From NCBI GenBank assembly GCA_028023455.1, contig JAQFVV010000183.1, positions 870,001-934,000 on the forward strand: DNA of 64,000 nt. Direction: 5' to 3'. This DNA comes from Epiperipatus broadwayi. Taxonomy: Eukaryota > Onychophora > Udeonychophora > Euonychophora > Peripatidae. Each line of letters begins with the position of its first letter. Position 1 is the first letter of the stretch. The notes beneath the pieces are model-generated. The model did not search any database and was not told the DNA's origin. It saw only the letters and a list, made by a program, of their open reading frames with translations. Of the stretch, positions 35,886-48,485 are shown in pieces. The translations under genes were made by a program, and so were the position numbers.

Positions 35886-38800
35886 TGATAATAACAATAA
35901 TCATATTAATCTAAATAAAACAAAACATGGTAACTTAATTTAAGATAATTTTAATAATAATTTAGGATGTTATTCAGATATTATGAATGGTTAAGGGATT
36001 TTATAACCATTCTAAATACTCTAGAACAAACTTCTGCAAACATCTTTAAAATGTGAAGGTGAATTCTACAATTTAACTGTATCATGGAATAATAAATATG
36101 ATTTAATATGGAAAATAATTTGTAATAATTAATCAAAATGATCTTTAAATAAACATCAAATTGGCTTAAGTAATCTGAAATGATAAATTAAATTATAACT
36201 TTTTATTAAGCAACTATATCTTTCTTAGCTGTAATTATAATATAAATATATTCTAATAAAAGGACTCTTATTAGTTCCTATGTAAACATACTTTTTTAAC
36301 AAATATACTTAAAATAATTTAATATCTTAAATGATTATTTAGATTTCTGGTTAATTTGTGGAATTATTTCTAGTTGATAAGTGGAATGCTGGTAAAAAGT
36401 GAGTTTGAGGAGTTTCTTAAATAGCAAAAACAAATATTTATTTACAGAGAACAAACACAAAACACAAATATTAAATATATTCTGAGTCCATATAGCTAAA
36501 AACCTTTAACAACATTACTTCCTCAAAATTTATGATAGAAGGATTAAAATTTTTTCAGTACGTTTTTTAAAAAGAACAAATAAATTCAATTGTATTAAAG
36601 AAAAATAATCCAGTAGATTAAAATAAGTTGTCTATTGCTTAATTATTATCAGAAAGTTCTCATTTATTAATACATTCATACAATGATGATCTTTATAAAT
36701 AGTGTCCCTTTTATGAATTTTTAACATACTCAAAATAAAAGCTTACCAATCTAATGATGAAGGAGTGATAAGAAAGATGTTCATTGTCTATGTCTAAAAT
36801 ATCATTTTACAAATTTTGAAAATTATTTATATTTTTGTTTTCATTATTAATAAAACTCAGATATAGAATTTACATATCAACAATAAATCATTAACATGTA
36901 GGTAAACCAAAAATGCCATATGATGTATGGTAGAATTCCTCAATACCTTGATAAAAACATCTAAATGCCAGATAAAGTCATGGTAAAATATTACACATGC
37001 TTTACAATGTCATTAGCAATAAATCCATCTACAAATAACTGAGTAAGTCAAAGTCAAACATATGATGGCATAGCTCAAAAATGCACCTACATTTGAGGGC
37101 TAATAGAAAAGTGCCTAGGTCTTTATCCCTAGTCTGGAAAAACAATGAGAATGCACATCAGGAACAAAATATTAAAGAGCAGTTATTTTAAAATAGAGAA
37201 TCTAAGCTAGTATCTCCAAAATACATGCATATGTGCATACTAGTAGGGCAATAAATATAAGAGACTAATGTTACTATCTCTACATACACGAACATAAATA
37301 AGCACTCCTAAAATAGAAAGAAACTATGACACCATTGCCAGTTAAAATCTTATAGCTAATGGATGTGAAAAATGATAAATAATAATATTTAATGCTGAAT
37401 ATTGTTTAAAAAAAATTAGGCAATAAATGGGCATGAAATAAATAATAAAAACATATATTTTCTTTAGTATGAGGAATCTACCTTTACAAATAAATTATTC
37501 ATGTGCAAAAGGGAACACATACTGTTTTTAAAATGTTCAAATATAATATATTGCTATTCTGAAAACTTTAATTAAAAATATTGTATATTAAATATAAAAT
37601 AATATGCACATGAAATAAGGCTTTGTATGCAAAAATTATAAATTCAAATAAAATTCAACCTTTTATCATTTAAAATAAATATTAAATATATAAAAAGTTC
37701 TTTTATTTTTTCCACCATTTTTAATCATTCACCATTAAACTGGAACATGAATAGAAATATTTGGCACTAAAGTTTTGTGGACAGCAAAAATATCCAACAT
37801 AAAATGCAATATAATTAAAACATCAAGATCTAGAATATAAATTATGAAATATGGAAAGTGCTTTTTGGATATCCTTAATAAAATTTCAGATATTTATGTT
37901 AGCCGATAATAAAATACATATATGGCCATTCATTGACTAAATAAATATCCATGGGTTTTATGATACATATTTACCAAGATGCAGTAAATATTATTTAATA
38001 TTTCAATACCAGTTTACAAATTAATCCATCATAAATATTATTTTAACTTGTGGTGATAAATATTTTGCAGAATACTTCTTAAAATAATATTTATCCAAAA
38101 GTATAAAATATTCAGCAGGAGAAATATATTCATTTTAAATGCTACATTCCTAATGATAGTGGTCTCCAAGATAATGCTTGGGGAGAGAAAAGCACTTGCA
38201 GGATTTTTCCTATTATAACACACATTTATGAAGTAATTAAAATATAAAAAGTCATTTAAGTTCTCTTAAATATGTCTTTTTGCAAGAATATTTTATATTT
38301 TCTTTCTATCAAATGAAAAACTTTTAAATGTAACATAATATTTATTAAGCAGGTTACTATAAGTTGATATTTTATATTACCTCACCTTGAGAAATGCTTT
38401 ATTTCAAGGGGAGAAAGCTATCATAATCTGTACTGCCATAAATTAACAATATAATATTACATTTAAATGGGCACAAATATATTTTACTGAAGCATAAAAT
38501 TATTAGTAATTTAAATATTTCTTTTGTAGACTTAAATAAGTTTTGTTAAATGTCTGATAAAATACACTTGTCATAGCATGAACATAATCTTTATTATATG
38601 AATTAAAAGTTATTTTCAATAAGGAAATAAATTCTGGGTAATATTTAATATAAAATGGATGTTTTTAATAAAGTATCAGGAAATTATTAATATATTTTAA
38701 TGTCATTATTGGTGGTAAGAATTTTAAATATACTGAGGAAAATTTAAATATAATGCAGATGTACAAATGTACTTTGAAATTGACAATAGCTCCTATGTCA

Positions 38801-40900
38801 TTATGGCAATAATAACAACATTTTAAAAAGTCTTCCAACATAAAAAATGTAGCAGATAATATTTCATACATTGTAATAAGTAAATTACATTACCAATAAA
38901 ACTGACTGGAAATAAAGATTTTAGTTCCTTGTGATTAAAATTTGGAAATATGTGTTCAGGTACTTAAAATTATCTTAACATTGTTAAACTAAAAATAATA
39001 ATGTTTAAATAAAATTACACTTTTAACATTTTAATATTGAAGTTTTAAAATATAACTGCTACAAAACAAAGAAAAAAAGTCAATAATCTTGTCAGATGTC
39101 AATTTCACCTTATTTATATTAGTAATTAAGAGACCATATCACATGACTTATCATTAACTTTACTTTTAATGCATAATATCTTCCCAGATTAGTTCAAATC
39201 CCTGATCTAATGTATCTAGAGATGATTACCAACTAAAAATTAATTAATTTTTTTTTTTAAAAAATCAATCAACTTTGGCTAGACAATTAAAAATTAATTC
39301 TAAAACACTTTCTTATTGCAAATAAAATAATTATTTAAAATTTAAACATTATAATGACACAAAAATATTACATTTCTGAAATTTACACTGTATGTTAAAT
39401 AAAGCAATTATTACACATATTTAATACATTTATTGATGAATGAATTTAATCAAGACAAGTTTCTCAGAATAGGTTTAAATTGTCTTTTTTTTATGTAAAA
39501 TTAGATATTTGATATTTTAAGGATAAATAATGATAAAAATTAATAATATTTATTCATTTGTTCAACATTCACCTATCTATTACTTTCAAAAGTTTTCTTT
39601 AATTATTAGCTACATTAAACCTTTTAGAAGTAAATTATTTTAACCCTTCTGTAATCAGACAGATTTCTTTGTTCTCACTAGATTTAATCTTTCAACTTTC
39701 ATTTTGATATTAAAGCATTATTATTTATCAGAATATAATAAATTTGACCTCATTTGATAGATATTTTTGTTTACCAATTAATTAAATTTTAAAAAATCCC
39801 ATTTGATTTTCAGAATTATTTTAAAAATTATATTTATTCAAAACAAAATGCTGTTAGATTATCACATTTCAGGTGGAGATTATTCAATTTATAAAATGAA
39901 TGAAGTCTTCTTTGTTATTTTTGATTTAAAAATCTAAACAACTTTTTAATAACTGTTAAATCTGTTAATTTATGCTTTGAAAGTTTACATTTTTTGTAAT
40001 TTTTAGGACATCACTAAATATAATAACAATCTGCTAAATGACTTCATTTCTAGAAGGTTGTGTTTTCCCTTGACTGCATTCTCTATAGTAAGAATACTCA
40101 GAAAAAAAAAATTTATATTTAAAACTAAAACATTTCTGTAAAAAATAAATATGTAATAATATCTACCTTTTGATTTTAATAATTATTACACAATTACAAT
40201 ACAAATATGATCATAAACTTAACAAAAAGTCAAGTTTTTTGATCATCTTAATATTTTCTCGATGATAGTAATATATCCACAAAATACACTTGGCAAAGTT
40301 GGTGATTGCCAAATAAACAATGTCTACTCATCATACCAGAGTTTCAGCATTTTTAGAATAGTGATTATTCAATTTTCTCTGCCATCTGTTGATTTTTTTT
40401 ATAACTAAAATATTATAATTTAAAAGTATGTGGATTTTATAGCTGTACAAAAAAAAAAAAACTTTCATAAAATTTTCACCAGGGGAAAAAAAATTTACTT
40501 TTAGAAATCTCCAACAAAGTTCTGTCATCTTGGAATATGATCCAGTTAAAATATTTAACTATAATATTATGGAAATAGTTAAGATTTTACTTTATTAGCA
40601 TTTGAAATAAATTAATATATATATATGCTCTGTGCAATCTGTGTGCAGAGCATAATTTAAGTGATCAAAAATTATTTTACAACTATAAAATTGATAAGTT
40701 ACCGATACAATAACTTTTCTACACAAAATTATATCATTACAAAGTACTACAATCTATTGATTACAAAATTAAACTATATATATATTTTTAGATATCTTAG
40801 CATAAAACTTGATGTGGGATTTAGCTTCTGACAAAGGTAGAGGTCACAATATATATTTGTAATTATATGTTGTACTGTTTTCTATCATCTATTATTAAAT
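35886..40900. other. Long stretch with nothing recognised
   Basis: Five kilobases of AT-rich DNA without tRNA-like boxes, hammerhead cores, retroelement motifs or microsatellites longer than about 12 bp. Small open frames (38038-38223, 38665-38871, 40331-40528, all minus) show no domain. This is the quietest part of the window and the best candidate for ordinary host intergenic or intronic sequence. Confidence 0.5.
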
Positions 40901-41970
40901 AGTGAATGTAACACAACATTTTGTGTAATGTTATTCTCTCTTCTTTGGGTGTCACTGACCTGAACAATAACAGTACTAGTATGGAGTTAGATTACCTTAA
41001 TTTAACCTCTTTTTTGCTGATTATTTTATTGACCGAGTGAGGTAAAAGTCTAAACTTTTAATTGGTCAATTCACAAACTCAAGCATCAAAATATATTCAT
41101 CTTTTAATGTTATATTCACTTTAGTTTCATTTGTAAAAGTATATTAATAATTTGTCAACTTATGAAAGTGAACGAAAGTTTTTTCAAAAATAAATTTTTA
41201 TTTATAATTATAAAAATATTCAATAGCAGCAAATCTAAAATGAACGTTACTCACCAACCAAAAAGTTTTGCTGACATCAGTGATTTCTTTCCCAATTTTA
41301 TGTTGCAGATAAGTAAATAATTTTTGCTAAAGGCTTAACTATTTTTCTAAAATAATTTTATTTTTAGCATATTTTATCAAAATAATTTATAATTTGTCAA
41401 AAAATACTTTTAAAATGGTCTAAAACATTCGTTTATCATTTTCGAAATGAAACAAAAGAAATCCTAGCAGTAAATGTTATTGACAACCATTTTTTTTGTT
41501 GTCGAAATTTAACAGCCAACCAGATTCAAGAAAGGGCTGCCTTTTTCCTTTGTTAGACTTTCAATGTTAGTTTTATTGATTTTTTTACTTGTAAAATAAT
41601 TCAAGAGAGGGCAGTATCTTATGGAACTTTTTATAACTTTTCAAATGACAGTAAAATCTTTACTGTAGCATTAAAAATGATGGGATTTGATTGATGGGAA
41701 ATTGTCAGATTTTTAGCTGTAACTGGCAAAAAGGTGGTTAATATTTAAAAATCTAATGTTTTGGGTTTGTTTCCTATGCTAGTGCTGATACTGGTGAGAA
41801 CAGCAATTTCTATAGAAGAGAGAATAATACCATTTGAAACATATTATGTATTAATATATATGCTACTACTAAAAGCTACAATTCAAATACAGTTTAAATT
41901 TTGTTAAAGACATTCAGTATTTAATGTTAGATGATTGAAATAGTCCTACATATACTTACAACTAAAATGC
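40900..41970. repeat. SINE-2-like fragments around dispersed repeat R (copy 2)
   Basis: 40900-40990 resembles the left arm of the 3.5 kb foldback (gacctgaacaataacagtac against gcctgaccagtgacagtatt). 41870-41965 resembles its outward tail on the other strand (gatgattgaaatagtcc against gatgatggaaatagtcc). Repeat R, 41035-41655, lies between them. This is probably a decayed inverted SINE-2 pair holding an R insertion. Confidence 0.5.
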
Positions 41971-41995
41971 CACCATCACAAACCTTATATATATT

Positions 41996-42071
41996 TTTAT
42001 TGTTATTACAATAGTTTTTTAATATATATATATATATATATATATTAAAAAACTATTGTAATAACAATAAA
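41996..42071. repeat. Perfect palindrome with (TA)n centre
   Basis: ttttattgttattacaatag and ctattgtaataacaataaaa flank a central TA run with aaaaaa/tttttt arms. It lies just outside the 3' end of PLE-4. Confidence 0.9.
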
Positions 42072-42119
42072 AATAACAATTATAATGGTAATTACTTATT
42101 ATACACAGTGTTTCAATCT

Positions 42120-42161
42120 ACAGAAGTACTTTCAGTTAATTTCTTAACCTTCCTCAACTGT
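42120..42161 (-). ncRNA. Hammerhead-like fold in PLE-4 3' region
   Basis: Minus strand: stem I ACAG/CUGU, box UUGAGGA, A, stem II GGUUAA-GAAA-UUAACU, GAA, self-complementary AGUACU, U. Stem II differs in sequence from PLE-1 and PLE-2 but is fully complementary. The box has U at position 3 but keeps G at position 8. Confidence 0.5.
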
Positions 42162-42614
42162 CATTAAATTCAAATAACGAAATGGAAGCAAACATCATCA
42201 ACTCAAATCCCATTAATCCTAAATTTTAATGTTAGCAGCTTGTCTATTAATTAAATTTATTTTATTCCTATTTATTAAAATTGCCTCCTTAATTTTTCTT
42301 TTATTATGGTTTCTCTCTTCATGAAGAATTTTCATAGTTTCAAAATCATGCTTAAAATTATATTTACATATTCTTTCATGATCCAAAAAAACCAAAGCAG
42401 TCATTAAATCACTATTGTTTTTATTTTTCACATGCTTATATAACAATTCATGCTCCTTTAATCTTTTTTCAATACAGCATCTTGATTCACCTATATATGA
42501 TAAGATACATTCACAAAAATTTGATACACAATTATTTTTCTGCTTAATAGATATGGCATTTTTAGAATTATTCACTAATTTACTAACATTATTTGTAACA
42601 CATAATTAAACATT

Positions 42615-42799
42615 AACCTACCCTGTCACCTCTCTGAGGAGTGCCAAAGCACGAAACCATGGTCAGGGGTTTGGGGAGGGGTTCCTGACAGAGATATTTT
42701 AAGTGCTGGCTCTGGCAATCCTCACTGTTTATAACTTACAAGCTTAAGAGATAGGGTCATGTGATCTATGAATGGATCTATGACTCTTATTTTGACTAT
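42615..42799 (+). mobile_element. HHR-C: 185 bp hammerhead-bearing insertion with 9 bp target duplication
   Basis: A compact GC-richer insert lies inside the PLE-4 nuclease/thumb junction, flanked by ttaaacatt at 42606-42614 and 42800-42808. The pre-insertion reading is supported independently, because protein alignment to PLE-2 across the site has no gap once the insert and one repeat are set aside. The insert has no coding capacity and holds one complete hammerhead near its left end. Its size fits the small non-autonomous hammerhead retroelements (retrozymes) known from animals. It lies antisense to its PLE host. I see no tRNA-like promoter boxes and no second copy in the window. Confidence 0.82.
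42628..42670 (+). ncRNA. Hammerhead ribozyme, HHR-C (near-canonical type I)
   Basis: Stem I ACCUCU (42628-42633), box CUGAGGA (42634-42640), stem II GUGC-CAAA-GCAC with the standard G-C next to the core, GAA, self-complementary stem III ACCAUGGU (42656-42663), C17 at 42664 as part of GUC, stem I partner AGGGGU (42665-42670). Stem I has six pairs, one of them U-G. Every invariant residue is present; only the tolerant position 7 differs from CUGAUGA (G for U). Predicted self-cleavage falls between 42664 and 42665. This is the strongest hammerhead in the window. Confidence 0.85.
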
Positions 42800-43075
42800 T
42801 TAAACATTGAATACATTCTTATTTATAGCCTTAAAAAACTTCATATGAGCATTTGAAATAAATGAAATAGATATCCATATTTACTATCAATATTCAACTC
42901 CTTTAAATCATTATAACTTTTTTTTTTAAAATTGATATAAAGTATCATTAATTTGTTCTATCTTATAATCAATTTCAAGCAATTCCTTGGCAAATATCTC
43001 AATATATTTTAATTTATCACAATGGTAATGACATAATTTTTCATTACAAAACAAAAAAAGATCTAAAAGTTGGCC

Positions 43076-43710
43076 TATGTAATTAAGAATTTACATTAAA
43101 AATAAATATATTATTACATAATTAAATTACTCATGAATATGGCATCATTTTCGCGAATTTATTCTATAGAAGTAAAGCATTTATCCTATCATCTTAACAC
43201 AAAAACGGTAATAAACATTTACACCGAATTGTTTTTTAAGACCGTTAAGTATATAATACAGCGTGCGATTACAATGGACAAATACACTGCATAAATAATA
43301 GATTTTATAAATAAAAGTAATATGTAGTCAATATGGACATAATTTTTGTGGATAGTATTTCTGAAATTATCCTTATATTGTTAAATATTATTTCAAAAAT
43401 AATGATTTAATATGAAGGCTTATATTCAGAGAATATGGATAGGAGAAAATATAATCAAGAGCTATAATTAGGAATGATTGGTGAAGTCTTTTTTAAAGCA
43501 AAGTTGATTGCAAAAATAATTAAGAAATAATGTTGTGGCAAAATGTCAAATAAATAGATCAAAGAACCATTATGTATTTATTATGTGTGTATATTTATGA
43601 TTCAAAGACATTCATATAATCATGCAAAGTCTTTTTTTAACAATTTTGTTTTATATCATTGTAACCATATTTTTTTCTTCTTGAATCGAAACGACTATAT
43701 ATATATTTAA
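43076..43710. other. No feature recognised
   Basis: AT-rich sequence upstream of the PLE-4 truncation. Nothing assignable. Confidence 0.4.
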
Positions 43711-43775
43711 GGGTCATAGCATCGGCCGGGATGCGAACCCGCAACCCGGGCAACTGCCTGCAAGTGCAAGTGAGA
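43711..43775 (-). mobile_element. SINE fragment
   Basis: gggtcatagcatcggccggg and gaacccgcaacccgggcaac match the 3' half of the long-variable-arm SINE (minus strand). The 5' half is missing after ctgcaagtgcaagtgag. Confidence 0.7.
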
Positions 43776-44524
43776 ACAGATGACGTCATGCTGTCAAATA
43801 ACTATATTCAATTCTTAATCAACTAAAAGATGGCAGAAAGCTTTCATTTCGAATTTCCAATTGAACTCGCCAGCTCATTTATTTTTCATTCCGATTATCT
43901 CTTAAAAGTTTGACTGATAGCATTAATTTTAGCTCCTCTCAATGTTTGTCTTTTGTCTTCCTGTTATTTGTTTATGTAGAAATTAATATGCGCGCAAGTG
44001 CGTTGCTACACACATTACATGGGCTAAAATAAAGTACTACTCAATTACTGAATCTTGTATCGTAGAATTAATCATTAACTATGGTGTCATAGACGTAACA
44101 GAAATAGAAACACGCAATATATATATATGAGAAGTAATTTATTAATATTTAGTCTATTGATTCTCCTATATATATATATTACGGTTTGTCTTTTCACTTC
44201 TGCCTTACACCTAGCGTGATAATTATATTTTATTTGTTTAGAAAAACAATTTTTAATTTAATTAATAACATTTGTTTTTTTTTTAATATATAAATGTTCA
44301 AATACCAAATCCTCTCTATGTTCTTCTTACATTGGTGTGTAATAACACCATAACAGACTCATGTAGGCTTTTAAGAAAGATGTACTATTTTATAAGTAAA
44401 TATGTCCCAAAAATTAACATGATGTATTTTCAAAACATTAGCGTTCCTAAGGGCTTATAAAGATAAAAAGCAGTCTATAAATATATAACAAATAATAAAT
44501 CTTCTATGATTTAACTGTTAATAT
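43776..44524. other. No feature recognised
   Basis: AT-rich with two short (TA)n runs near 44120 and 44170. Nothing assignable. Confidence 0.4.
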
Positions 44525-45172
44525 TAAAAAGGGTCATCATCATCAACATCATCAACCATTATCAATCCACTGCAGTATGAAGGTCTCTCCAAGTTCGATC
44601 CATTTTTTCCGATCTTTAGCTTCTCTTCTCCACATCACTCCTGCACACTTTCTTATTTCATCCATCCATCTCACATGTGGTCTCTTTCTGGGTCTTTTAC
44701 AATATCTTGTAATCCAGTTTAAAATTTCAATTGTCCATCTATTATCATCTCTTCTAACAATATGTCCAGCCCAACTCCACTTCAGTCTTTTAATTTTTTC
44801 AATGAGGTCAGTAACACCTGTTTGTTCCCTTATCCATACATTGCATTTTCGATCTCTTCTTGTTACTCCCAACATGCATCTCCCCATACTTCTTTGAGTG
44901 GTTTAAAGTTTCTGTATTGCTCTTCTATTAAGTGTCTAAGTCTCAGATCCATAAGTAAAAACTGGCAAACACATTTATTAAAAACCTTCCTTTTCAAACA
45001 CATAGGCATATTTCCTTTTAGTATCAAGTTATTTCTACCAAAAGCACTCCAACCAAGTTTAATTCTATGATTAATTTTATCCATTATGTTTCCATCTGTA
45101 TTAATAATCTGACCAAGGTATTTGTAACTGTTAACTTCTTCTAATTCATCATAATCAATCTTTAATTAAAAA
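44525..45172 (-). pseudogene. RTE-type LINE reverse transcriptase C-terminus (best copy)
   Basis: Minus-strand frames encode, in order, DYDELEEVNSYKYLGQIINT, GNIMDKINHRIKLGWSAFG, MCLKRKVFNKCVCQF, then after a -1/+1 shift near 44870 an intact 111-codon frame with CMLGVTRRDRKCNVWI, REQTGVTDLIEKIKRLKW, SWAGHIVRRDDNRW, KRPRKRPHVRWMDEIRK and a stop after LQWIDNG. This order is typical of the C-terminal part of RTE-clade endonuclease/reverse transcriptase proteins. An ATG/GAT-rich tail lies outside at 44525-44560. The copy is 5' truncated and has at least one frameshift. Confidence 0.85.
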
Positions 45173-45319
45173 GGGTACCTAATAAAAAATCTAGAAAATA
45201 ATCTTTTTAATATGAACATAGTGTGAAATGTCCACTGGATATTTAGATAATGAAATTAATATTCAACATGTGAATGGGATATTGGATAATGCAGTAATAC
45301 TGAAATAATGAAAGTAAAG

Positions 45320-45580
45320 TATTTAGGTGAGGGAACAAAAAATTATTATTAAAAGAATTAGGAGATTGAAATAGATCTGGGTTGAACATATTGCTAGAAG
45401 AGATGCTAATTAATTGATAGCTGAATTCATAAAGTGGATTCGAAGAGATTGTGAAGACCTAAAACTAGACTACATATGAGGTGATTAAGTAAGTTTATTG
45501 GTATCACATGGTAAAGAGATATTATGAATTTTGGGGAAACGTCCTGCAATGGATTAATGGTTGAAAATATCTTTTAATAA
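45320..45580 (+). pseudogene. RTE-type LINE 3' fragment, strongly decayed
   Basis: A plus-strand translation shows remnants such as IKRIRRLK, HIARRDAN and FIKWIRRDCEDLKLDY, and the final LQWING-like end. It lies head to head with the 44.5 kb copy, 3' ends outward, separated by about 150 bp. Confidence 0.6.
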
Positions 45581-46944
45581 ATAAAATAAAAACATTCATT
45601 TTTTAAAAAAAGATTTAATAAGTAAAATATTAAATATGATAATCATTTGTATTATTTTCATTGGTTTTGATTATAGAAATAAATCACAGCTGTAAGTTTA
45701 AGTAATTCTCACTTTTATTATTTGACAATTTAAAATTTCTTTGAATATATTTGTTCTTAAACGCTACATTTTAAATATACATCTATATAATTATAGAGTG
45801 TGCATATATAAATATATATGTTAAAATGAAGATTTTCATCAGTAATAAATATAAAATATATAAGCAGCTAGTTTCATCCGTGTGTAATTAACAGTATTGT
45901 TACATTGAGATTTTAACTGGATTGCACTTATTTGATAATTGAATGAGGAATGCAGTTTTTAAAAACCGTTGCAGAGTCACCCATGGAATCAACAACTTAT
46001 AGCAAAAAATTAAAAATTTACCTAATAAATGCAAAATTACAAAATTTTAAAATATGAGTGTGAGGTTACAGTAAATGAAAAAATAAATGTCAAATGAACA
46101 GGTGTTCTGATTAATTTTTTCCCCCAGATAGCAGGTAATTTATATTTGTCACCATGTTTATTGATATAATCTAATTATTTAAGAATCAGATGGCTTGTCT
46201 GATTTTTTTATGGGTGAGTGACACATATGGTATATTAGATCCTGTTTGAAAAATCCATATGAGGATCTGTATCCATAATATGAAGTAACAGTGATGATGA
46301 GGTTGAATACTATTTGCTTACATTAGTATGTTCATCTCTCTCAGTATTGGTATCAACATAAGAATCTCCACAAATTTCACTTGGGATTCATAGATTCTCT
46401 GAAACCCAAAGGGGATCTGTTCCTTAGGTTTGAATAGAATGTTAGTAATTTTTTGGATTATTAATATATGTTGTTTTTATATTACAGAATTTTAGAATAT
46501 GTTCAATACATTCTTTAGTTGTTTCAATATAAGGAGTGCAAGTCCATTAACTAATGTTTTTTCCTTTACTTTTTATTATCATTGTTTTGGACTCTGATTA
46601 AGGTTTTATTTATGATTGTTCAATTGTAATCACTAGCCATCAAAGTATTGTTCATATAATCTTCCTATAGTCAAAATTTATCTGTAAGGTTAAACTTCTA
46701 GTAAATATAATTTTTGATACAGAAAACACTTGAGTGATGATGAGATAAAAATCTTAATCATCTATCTGTGTGTGCACTTTTTTAAAGTGGAAAATTATAA
46801 AAGATAATTCTGTTTTTTGATTATGAAATATATTAAGGAAAAGCAGTTTTCCATTGCTTTTATTTCCATTATAAATTTAATATGAGAACAGATGCTGTTT
46901 AGATGTAAGAAAAACACAAGATATTGGATATATTCATAAAAGCT
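45581..46944. other. No feature recognised
   Basis: AT-rich sequence. I see no gene, tRNA-like box or hammerhead core. Confidence 0.4.
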
Positions 46945-48110
46945 GTAAATAAGCATTTATTTTATAGTGCTATGTTTTATAAATTGTAATACATTAAAGA
47001 TCAGCCTTTTCAAGCTATTGTGCATGCATCTTTTATGAGTGTTAATAATAAATGAATACTTTCACTCCCAACACAAACTATAGTATTTATGAAAGAATAA
47101 AATGAATCCACTTAATCTTTCCAACCCAAATGCTTATATATGGGCAAATCTTAAGTACTGGAAATGAAAGCATGAGAATAGACCACTCACTTTAAATTAC
47201 TGTTTACGATGTCTGAATGAATGACGTCGACGAAATTATCTAAAATTTACTAAACATCACTCTCAAATGAAACTTAAACATAAGTAAATAAGAATTTGTT
47301 TTATAGTACGTTTTATAAATTGTAATACATTAAAGATCAGCCTTTTCAAGCTATTGTGCATGTTCTTTTATGAGTATTAATAATAAATGAATACTTTCAC
47401 TCCCAACACAAGATATGGTATTTATGAAAGAATAAAATGAATTCACTTATTCTTTCCAAACCAAATGCTTATATATGGGCATATCTTAAATACTGGAAAT
47501 GAAAGTGTGAGGATAGACCACTTATTCTTTCCAACCCAAATGCTTATATATGGGCATATCTTAAGTACTGGAAATGAAAGTGTGAGGATAGACATCATAA
47601 ACAGTAATTTAAAGTGAATGGTCTATCCTCATGCTTTCATTTCCAGTACTTAAGATTTGCCCATATATAAGCATTTGGGTTGGAAAGAATAAGTGGATTC
47701 ATTTTATTCTTTCATAAATACAATATCTTGTGTTGGGAGTGAAAGTATTCATTTATTATTAATATTCATAAAAGTGCATGCACAATAGCTTGAAAAGGCT
47801 GATCTTTAATGTATTACAATTTATAAAACATAGTGCTATAAAATAAATGCTTATTTACATATGTCTAAGTTTCATTTGAGAGTGATGTTTAGTAAATTCT
47901 AGATAATTTCATCAACATCATTCATTCAGACATTGTAAACAGTAATTTAAAGTGAGTGGTTTATTCTCACACTTTCATTTCCAGTACTTAAGATTTGCTC
48001 ATATATAAGAATTTAGGTTGGAAAGAATAAGTGGATTCATTTTATTCTTTCATAAATACTATATCTTGTGTTGTGAGTGAAAGTATTCATTTATCATAAA
48101 AGCTGTATAT
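46945..48110. repeat. Large compound palindrome with internal tandem copies
   Basis: A unit of about 330 bp (ccaaatgcttatatatgggc, caagctattgtgcatg, cactcccaacaca) occurs twice in plus orientation (46945-47292, 47293-47520). A ~75 bp partial repeat of it follows (47446-47520 duplicated at 47521-47594). Then come two inverted copies (47618-47880 and about 47880-48110). The centre is near 47607. No coding capacity. The arms can form a very long hairpin. Confidence 0.8.
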
Positions 48111-48114
48111 ATAG

Positions 48115-48485
48115 GTTATATGAATACAAACTTTCACATGATCCACCACTCACCATTCTATCTCATATCACTGATATACTTGAACACATATATGTTGAAA
48201 AGATAAACAATCTCCAATATATGTATTTCATGCTAAACCAGAAATCATCAGTTGGTTCAGATTATCATCTCCACACATATATGCAATAAGTGCTCAGATA
48301 TATATTAAGATAGTCAATCTTCATACTTTAATGGACAGGCTTCAATACACTCCACACTCCAACTTTCCAACCATGCATCCAATTGAAAATCTGATGATGG
48401 AATGCTCAAAGACCACCTGAGAATAAGATTATTGTCACACCCATGTTGATCTAAATTCAATCTATAAGAATGACATCTACTATTA
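48115..48485 (-). repeat. HHR-A repeat, full-length, degenerate hammerhead
   Basis: Single minus-strand copy, the longest unpaired one at about 370 bp, starting next to the 47 kb palindrome. The core CUGAUGA and GAAA are intact at about 48210-48265 and stem I is CCAA/UUGG. Stem II (UUUCU against AGCAU) has mismatches and is probably unstable. The 77-codon open frame over it is not a gene. Confidence 0.7.

Larger units (their letters stand above)
42219..43075 (-). pseudogene. PLE-4 fragment (thumb and GIY-YIG), interrupted by an HHR-C element
   Basis: The first part, about 43075-42809, encodes LDLFLFCNEKLCHYHCDKL, then KYIEIFAKELLEIDYKIEQ and WISISFISNAHMKFFKAIN. This aligns with SFLFRNNKLCKYSSDKI and WISIPFICNEQVKFIKQIY of PLE-2. 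The second part, 42605-42219, encodes the nuclease: CECILSYIGESRC, KRLKEHELLYKHV, the catalytic Glu in KIKEAILI, and NRQAANIKI. The two parts are separated by 185 bp plus a 9 bp duplication. Ignoring these, the alignment to PLE-2 continues with no missing residue. Frame breaks near 42935 and a TAA at the junction show that the copy is dead. It is 5' truncated at about 43075. Confidence 0.85.

Noticed and set aside
44577-45070. Two plus-strand open frames of 102-106 codons
   Set aside because: Antisense shadows of the RTE C-terminus, whose minus-strand frame has clear family motifs.
47215-47250. ctgaatgaatgacgtcgacgaaatt as a hammerhead
   Set aside because: Extra base in the box, no proper stem II, and the inverted copies do not preserve pairing.
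46945-48110. CRISPR-like repeat array
   Set aside because: The repeats are long, contiguous and inverted, without unique spacers; the genome is eukaryotic.
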